A DNA stretch of 64,000 nt from Sarcocystis neurona (lineage: Eukaryota; Apicomplexa; Conoidasida; Eucoccidiorida; Sarcocystidae). Every line of letters starts with the position of its first letter. Position 1 is the stretch's first letter. The notes beneath the pieces were generated by a model. It was not told the DNA's origin. It worked only from the letters and a program-made list of their open reading frames with translations, and did not search any database. Positions 59,701 to 64,000 of this stretch are shown here, in pieces. The position numbers and the translations under genes are program-made. The stretch lies in assembly GCA_000727475.1 (NCBI GenBank), contig KL647288.1:9019590-9083589 (forward strand). The letters are read 5' to 3'.

Positions 59701-62700
59701 GTGTATTGTGTTACATTTGTATGTATCTTTCTCCCGTAAAAGTGAAGCACGCACAGCAGCTGGGGCGGCAGCGGGGATGGGGCGGAGGCGCGTGCGTCGC
59801 AAGAGCAGCAACGTACGGAGGAACAGCGTGAACCGGTAGACAACTTGGGCAGATTTCCGGCGTCGGGAGGAGCAGCCGGCGTACCCTGCGCCGTAGTAGC
59901 AGTAGCAGCAGTGGCAGCAGTATCGCAGCAGCAGTAGCAGCAATAGCAGTAGCAGGAGCAGCAGTAATAGAAACCATGACAGCAGTAGTCAAGTAGCAGC
60001 AGTGACCGCAGCAGGAGACCTAGGGCTCGCAGCAGCAATCGTCGCCTTCCCCAGCGCAGTGCGCAAGTTGTCGCGCACGTCGTGTGTCCCGTCGGATGAG
60101 CAATAGCAAGAGCAGCACCAGCAGCAGGAGTTGTACGAGCAGCAGCAGCAGCAAAAGAGGAGGACATTCTGCAGAAGTTGCAAGAGCAGTAGCGGTAGAG
60201 GAGGAGGACGTTCTGCAGGAGTAGCAGCAGCAGCAGCAGGGCAGGACGTCTGCAGGAGTTGCACAGCAGCAGCAGCAGGGCAGGACGTCTGCAGGAGTTG
60301 CACAGCAGCAGCAGCAGCAAGGGCTAGGACGTCTGCAGGAGTCGCACAGCAGNNNNNNNNNNNNNNNNNNNNNNNNNNNNNNNNNNNNNNNNNNNNNNNN
60401 NNNNNNNNNNNNNNNNNNNNNNNNNNNNNNNNNNNNNNNNNNNNNNNNNNNNNNNNNNNNNNNNNNNNNNNNNNNNNNNNNNNNNNNNNNNNNNNNNNNN
60501 NNNNNNNNNNNNNNNNNNNNNNNNNNNNNNNNNNNNNNNNNNNNNNNNNNNNNNNNNNNNNNNNNNNNNNNNNNNNNNNNNNNNNNNNNNNNNNNNNNNN
60601 NNNNNNNNNNNNNNNNNNNNNNNNNNNNNNNNNNNNNNNNNNNNNNNNNNNNNNNNNNNNNNNNNNNNNNNNNNNNNNNNNNNNNNNNNNNNNNNNNNNN
60701 NNNNNNNNNNNNNNNNNNNNNNNNNNNNNNNNNNNNNNNNNNNNNNNNNNNNNNNNNNNNNNNNNNNNNNNNNNNNNNNNNNNNNNNNNNNNNNNNNNNN
60801 NNNNNNNNNNNNNNNNNNNNNNNNNNNNNNNNNNNNNNNNNNNNNNNNNNNNNNNNTTGCACAGCAGCAGCAGCAGAGGGTAGGACGTCTGCAGGAGTCG
60901 CACAGCAGCAACAGCAGAAGGGCAGGACGTCTGCAGGAGTCGCACAGCAGCAACAGCATGCTCCGCGTGTAGGAAGAGGAAGGTGCAACGAGAGCAGAAG
61001 AAACAAAATTGAACGAGAAAGAAGTGGTGTTTCTTTTTGTATGGCAGCGCCGTGCATGCGTCGTTATTTTGCGCTCCTCTCTGTACCTCCTCTCCTATAC
61101 CTCGCGAGGACTCTTGATATATATGTAAATGCTCACTCACCTATATGTGTATGTGTAATACATGTATATATATATATAGGTATGTAGCCTTATACATGCG
61201 TATGTGTACCTATATATATACATGTATATATTCGTAGATATATATTTTCTGTGTCTGTTTGTATGTGTGTCTGAGATAAATAGGAGAACCTATATGTGTA
61301 TATATGTATACGAACGTATATGCTTGGACAGGCGCCTACGGACAATCTTAGCATGTTTGTGTTTCTCTACATATATATATATATATATGTATATTCAACC
61401 ACACATATATATATAGTGGTTCATGTACAGCCACCTATGTATATCTTTTCTTTCATATACAGCCACAAGTACACACACACACACACACATACCCCCACAC
61501 ATACGTATATGTATATACGCATACGCATGCATGCGTATACGTAGAAGGATGTGTATATATATGTGTCTGTATGCATGTATACATATACGTAGACACGTGT
61601 ACATATATGTATGCGTGCACGCGTATATATGTAGATCTGTGAATATGCATCTGTATATATTTGTATATAAATGTGTGTGTATCTGTGTGCATACATATAT
61701 ACACAGAAACGTCCGTGTGTGTGTGCATGCGTGCATCGCTCTTTTTGCTCTCTGCGAAATTTCCTTTGCCTCGCGCATGCAGCCGTTTCCAGTGGAGAGA
61801 CCAGGCGCTGCGGTGGTTGCCGGGGCTGCTTCGTCCCGAGGAAGTGAGTCTTTTTTGGCTTTTGAAGAAGAAGAAACTTCCGGAGGCGAGGAACTTGCCG
61901 AAGATATTTTCGTGTGTCTTGCCCGTCCACATGCGCCGCGACCCCGGCCTTCGCCCACTACTACACGACCCCCCACCGCACCACACACCGGCACATATAC
62001 ATATATGTGTAGACACTGTGGAGCTGGGGGCGCCAGTCCCGTGTCTACTGCAGACACGCACACATATCGCTTCGTGTCTACGTTTCGCCCGGGACCATCG
62101 AAGCGGGCAGCAAAGTCTCCACTTCTGACCTTTCCCTGCATGTGCGCGCCCCGCCAGAGCGATGCGGTGTGGGCCGCGGGCGTCTCGGGCAGCACTTTCT
62201 TGGGGTGCCGCTGCAGGAGGAGGATAGGGGGAGAAGATGCTCCTTCTCTTCTTCTCTTTGTCTGCCTTTGTCTTATGCGAAGAACTGCTGCTGCAGACGT
62301 CTGCAGTGCTTCTGCTCGACCGTCGCAACCGGGACAAAAACAGACCATCCGTTCTTCCTGAACGCGCGTATACACACATATATAGAGAGAAAGCTACGTT
62401 ACACATACACGTGTATTTGTATATACAAATAACTCCATGCGAGACGCGCAGGGTTTCTGTCTCTAGACGTAGATGCGTACACACCTATGTATGCAGAGAG
62501 AAGTACTGGCATACGTATAAACATACATATACACGCCTCTCCACTTCCCCACACACGTCCGTAAATAGGTGTGGAGAAATGTGGAGGAGGATGTTGGCCT
62601 CTACATGGTAGTCGGTAAGTGACGACTTTTCCGTGAAGTACGTGAATTTTATTGAGAAGCAGCTGCCCCATGGTGGGGAACGGCAACGATGCATATTCGC

Positions 62701-63748
62701 TTCTTTTCGAACCCCCGTCTCTTCAGACAACTTCACAGACTTCTCCTATCCCTCTCTATGTATGTCTGCCGAGCCGCCTTGGTAAAGAAGTGGATATATA
62801 TCCACATACCTACACATGTTTGTGTCTATACGAGTGCATGCCACCCCGTACAGTCCCTGTATATACATGTGTACGTGGCGATATGTATGTGTGTGTGAAT
62901 ATGTGTGCATATCTATGTGTATGTCGATACGTGCATATATGTGCGTATATATCCGTAGATATATGTAATTGTGCATATATATGTGTATATGCGTGTATAC
63001 GTATGCAGATGTGTATGTGGAGGTCTGTACGGGGCCGTGTGGATGTGCATGCGCGTATATATATGTGTATGTATATGTATATAGAGAGGCTCTGTATGTG
63101 GCCGTGTGATAGGTGTATGTAGGTGGCGTGTTTGTGACTGACGTTTGAGAGAAGTTTGGCTGCGGCCACATATTTTGTGCTGCATTTCTCGTTCGTGAAG
63201 CTGCGGGGAGTGGTGGTGCACGGCTGGCGAAATTCGAACTTCTTTAAAAAATTACTTGTGTAGGTGAGAAGTACCACCTCGTGGTTTGGTTTGGTCTTCT
63301 TGAAAGGTGTGTTTCTGCCTTTTCGCCGTTCCCCCTCTTTCTGCTGGAAAGGCGCGTCGTTGCAGCGGAGGAGAGTCTTGCTGCTTTCGTAGGCGGGGGT
63401 CCGTCTGACGTCGACGCGTGCGGTGTACGTACACCTGTTGTGCGTCCTGTCGCTTCTTCTCTGCGACCGTCTATCGCATGTCACATACAAAAACATGACG
63501 CCTCCGCGTTTTCTGTTGAAAGTCTCGGTGGGTGAATCGAGGGAGAAACGTTCACTGCAGGGTTGCTCCCTTAACAGGCGGGAAAAGGGGGCGGTGGACG
63601 ACGGGGTGTTGCATGCGGTGTATGTACACCTGAGCTGCAGGTTTGCATTGTCAAGGGCGGGCGCACGGCGATTCCTGAGGACACCAAAATGACGATAATC
63701 TCGTACGATTTAATTTCGAAACAACCGAAGTTTCAAGCGCCTTATCAA
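50729..63748 (+). CDS. SMARCAL1/HARP-like SNF2 annealing helicase, 5' seven exons (runs off the right edge)
   Basis: Exons: 50729-53794, 55192-55329, 55609-55950 (or from 55585), 57990-58070, 59502-59566, 61783-61843, 63641-63748; all phases agree. The start is the first in-frame ATG; the frame is open back to 50495. Exon 1 is mostly Ala/Gln/Ser low complexity, but carries FTFGKHAGKSF...SYCSWAL (residues about 294-325), resembling the small GKxxGK module of ExoX C-termini. It ends in a HARP-like stretch that exon 2 completes (TVFPAEKYEAVLSHLQQ). Exons 3-4 give LKPFQVQGYFFALQRNGR and the Walker A GDEMGLGKTLQ; exons 5-6 give AAFYRDEWPLLVICPSSI and RFQWRDQALRWLPGLLRPEE; exon 7 gives KMTIISYDLISK. 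This order matches SMARCAL1-type ATPases, which reanneal RPA-coated DNA at stalled forks in the nucleus. The DEAH box and helicase C-lobe would lie beyond the window. Confidence 0.85.
53414..53604 (+). repeat. 15-bp coding tandem repeat (QQQAS) in SNF2 exon 1
   Basis: About twelve copies of CAGCAGCAGGCATCA and variants (GGGGAGGCATCC, CAGCGGACATCA). They encode QQQAS, QGEAS, QQEAS and QQRTS units just before the HARP region. The second + frame is also open here and reads Gly/Ile/Thr repeats. Confidence 0.9.
56080..56400. repeat. TATCTG/TATC microsatellite in a SNF2-gene intron
   Basis: A long pyrimidine-strand field of TATCTGTCTATATC-type words between exons 3 and 4 (intron 55951-57989). It is non-coding; the Ser/Ile/Leu/Tyr frames are spurious. 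Confidence 0.85.
57195..57450. repeat. Duplicated block in the same SNF2-gene intron
   Basis: Two copies of GCCGTTGACTGCT / ACCGTTGACTGCT followed by CGCATCTSTAYRTAT and GTGTGTATATG-like sequence, at about 57200-57265 and 57390-57450. A GT-rich microsatellite (57285-57305) lies between. Confidence 0.6.
59580..60170. repeat. CAG/AGT triplet-rich intron sequence
   Basis: Scattered CAG, AGT and TAG triplets within the SNF2-gene intron 59567-61782. Minus frames here are open but read only Leu/Cys/Ala. No gene. Confidence 0.6.
60170..60960. repeat. Minisatellite of about 39-42 bp units spanning the assembly gap
   Basis: Units of the form GGACGTCTGCAGGAGTYGCA plus a CAG run are visible on both sides of the run of N: three or more before 60353 and two after 60856. 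Unit length varies with the number of CAG triplets. It lies in the intron between SNF2 exons 5 and 6. Confidence 0.9.
60353..60856. other. Assembly gap (504 N)
   Basis: A run of 504 undetermined bases. The flanks are copies of the same minisatellite, so the missing sequence is most likely more of that repeat and its true length is unknown. It lies inside an intron, so no exon of the SNF2 gene needs to be missing. Confidence 0.98.
61120..61770. repeat. TATATG/CA microsatellites before SNF2 exon 6
   Basis: TATATA tracts (about 61170, 61375), a CA run (about 61473-61490) and the GCATGCATGC palindrome near 61526, all in the intron 59567-61782. No coding potential is seen. Confidence 0.7.
61850..63630. 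other. Last visible intron of the SNF2 gene
   Basis: Intron 61844-63640. It holds TATATG microsatellites (62350-62420, 62880-63090) and mixed sequence with no supported exon. Frames in 61850-62370 are open but cross the good exon-6 donor GTGAGT and carry no SNF2 motif. Confidence 0.6.
63422..63630. repeat. Two GGTGTAYGTACACC palindromes immediately before SNF2 exon 7
   Basis: GGTGTACGTACACC at 63422-63435 and GGTGTATGTACACC at 63617-63630. The second ends ten bases before exon 7 starts at 63641, so it overlaps the region where the branch point and pyrimidine tract would be expected. Confidence 0.85.
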
Positions 63749-63829
63749 GTAGGAACACCTCCTTTCCGTCTTCTCTCTTGCCCGCGTCTGTCTGCATTGC
63801 ATCTTCCTGCAGTGCCGCTCAGTGAAAAA

Positions 63830-64000
63830 CGCTGCTGCTGTCCCTGCTGCGCTCGGAATGCTGCTCCCCGGGCACTGCTGCTGCTGTTGTCGCTCCTGCT
63901 GCTGCTGTCCCTGCTACTGCTGCTATGTTTCTGCTGCCGTCACTGCTTCTGGTGCTGCTGTCGCTGCTGCTGCTGCTAGTGCTGCTGTCGCTGTTGCTGC
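63830..64000. repeat. CTG trinucleotide tract
   Basis: CTG/GCT triplets fill the start of the intron after SNF2 exon 7 up to the window edge. The leucine/cysteine frame is spurious. Confidence 0.8.

Overview
The window looks like nuclear DNA of a coccidian apicomplexan, most probably Eimeria. I infer this from the sequence alone; no database was searched. GC-rich blocks are packed with CAG/CTG triplets that read as alanine, glutamine and serine runs inside long open exons. These alternate with AT-rich blocks of TATATG, TATC and ACAT microsatellites. Genes are split by large repeat-filled introns, and most splice acceptors end in TGCAG. This is the texture known as repeat-rich ('R') segments in Eimeria chromosomes. 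Most three-frame and two-strand open frames are by-products of the triplet repeats, so only genes with splice-consistent exons or family motifs are called with confidence.

Layout. 1-12.9 kb: CTG/CAG tracts and AT-rich intergenic DNA with a few tentative exons (4.3-5.1 kb, 8.6 kb). 12.9-21.0 kb (+): a four-exon gene for a large, probably secreted or membrane-associated protein with a cysteine-rich region and a thrombospondin type-1 domain rebuilt across an intron. 22.8-24.2 kb (+): a long exon of an unrecognised protein. 26.5-38.5 kb (-): a six-exon mitochondrial carrier of mitoferrin type with about 600 residues of low-complexity sequence inserted after its first signature. 39-50 kb: microsatellites, a tentative two-exon minus-strand gene at 41.4-42.3 kb, repeat-poor intergenic DNA at 42.8-46.5 kb and a minisatellite at 48.7-49.3 kb. 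50.7 kb to the end (+): the first seven exons of a SMARCAL1/HARP-like SNF2 annealing helicase, which runs off the right edge before its DEAH box. One intron of that gene holds a 504-base run of N inside a minisatellite.

The three recognised genes have unrelated jobs: surface or adhesion protein, mitochondrial iron import, and replication-fork repair. They show no operon-like logic, as expected for a eukaryotic chromosome. The most unusual unexplained signal is a palindrome, GGTGTAYGTACACC, that recurs in clusters near 19.3-20.1 kb, 25.6-26.2 kb and 63.4-63.6 kb.
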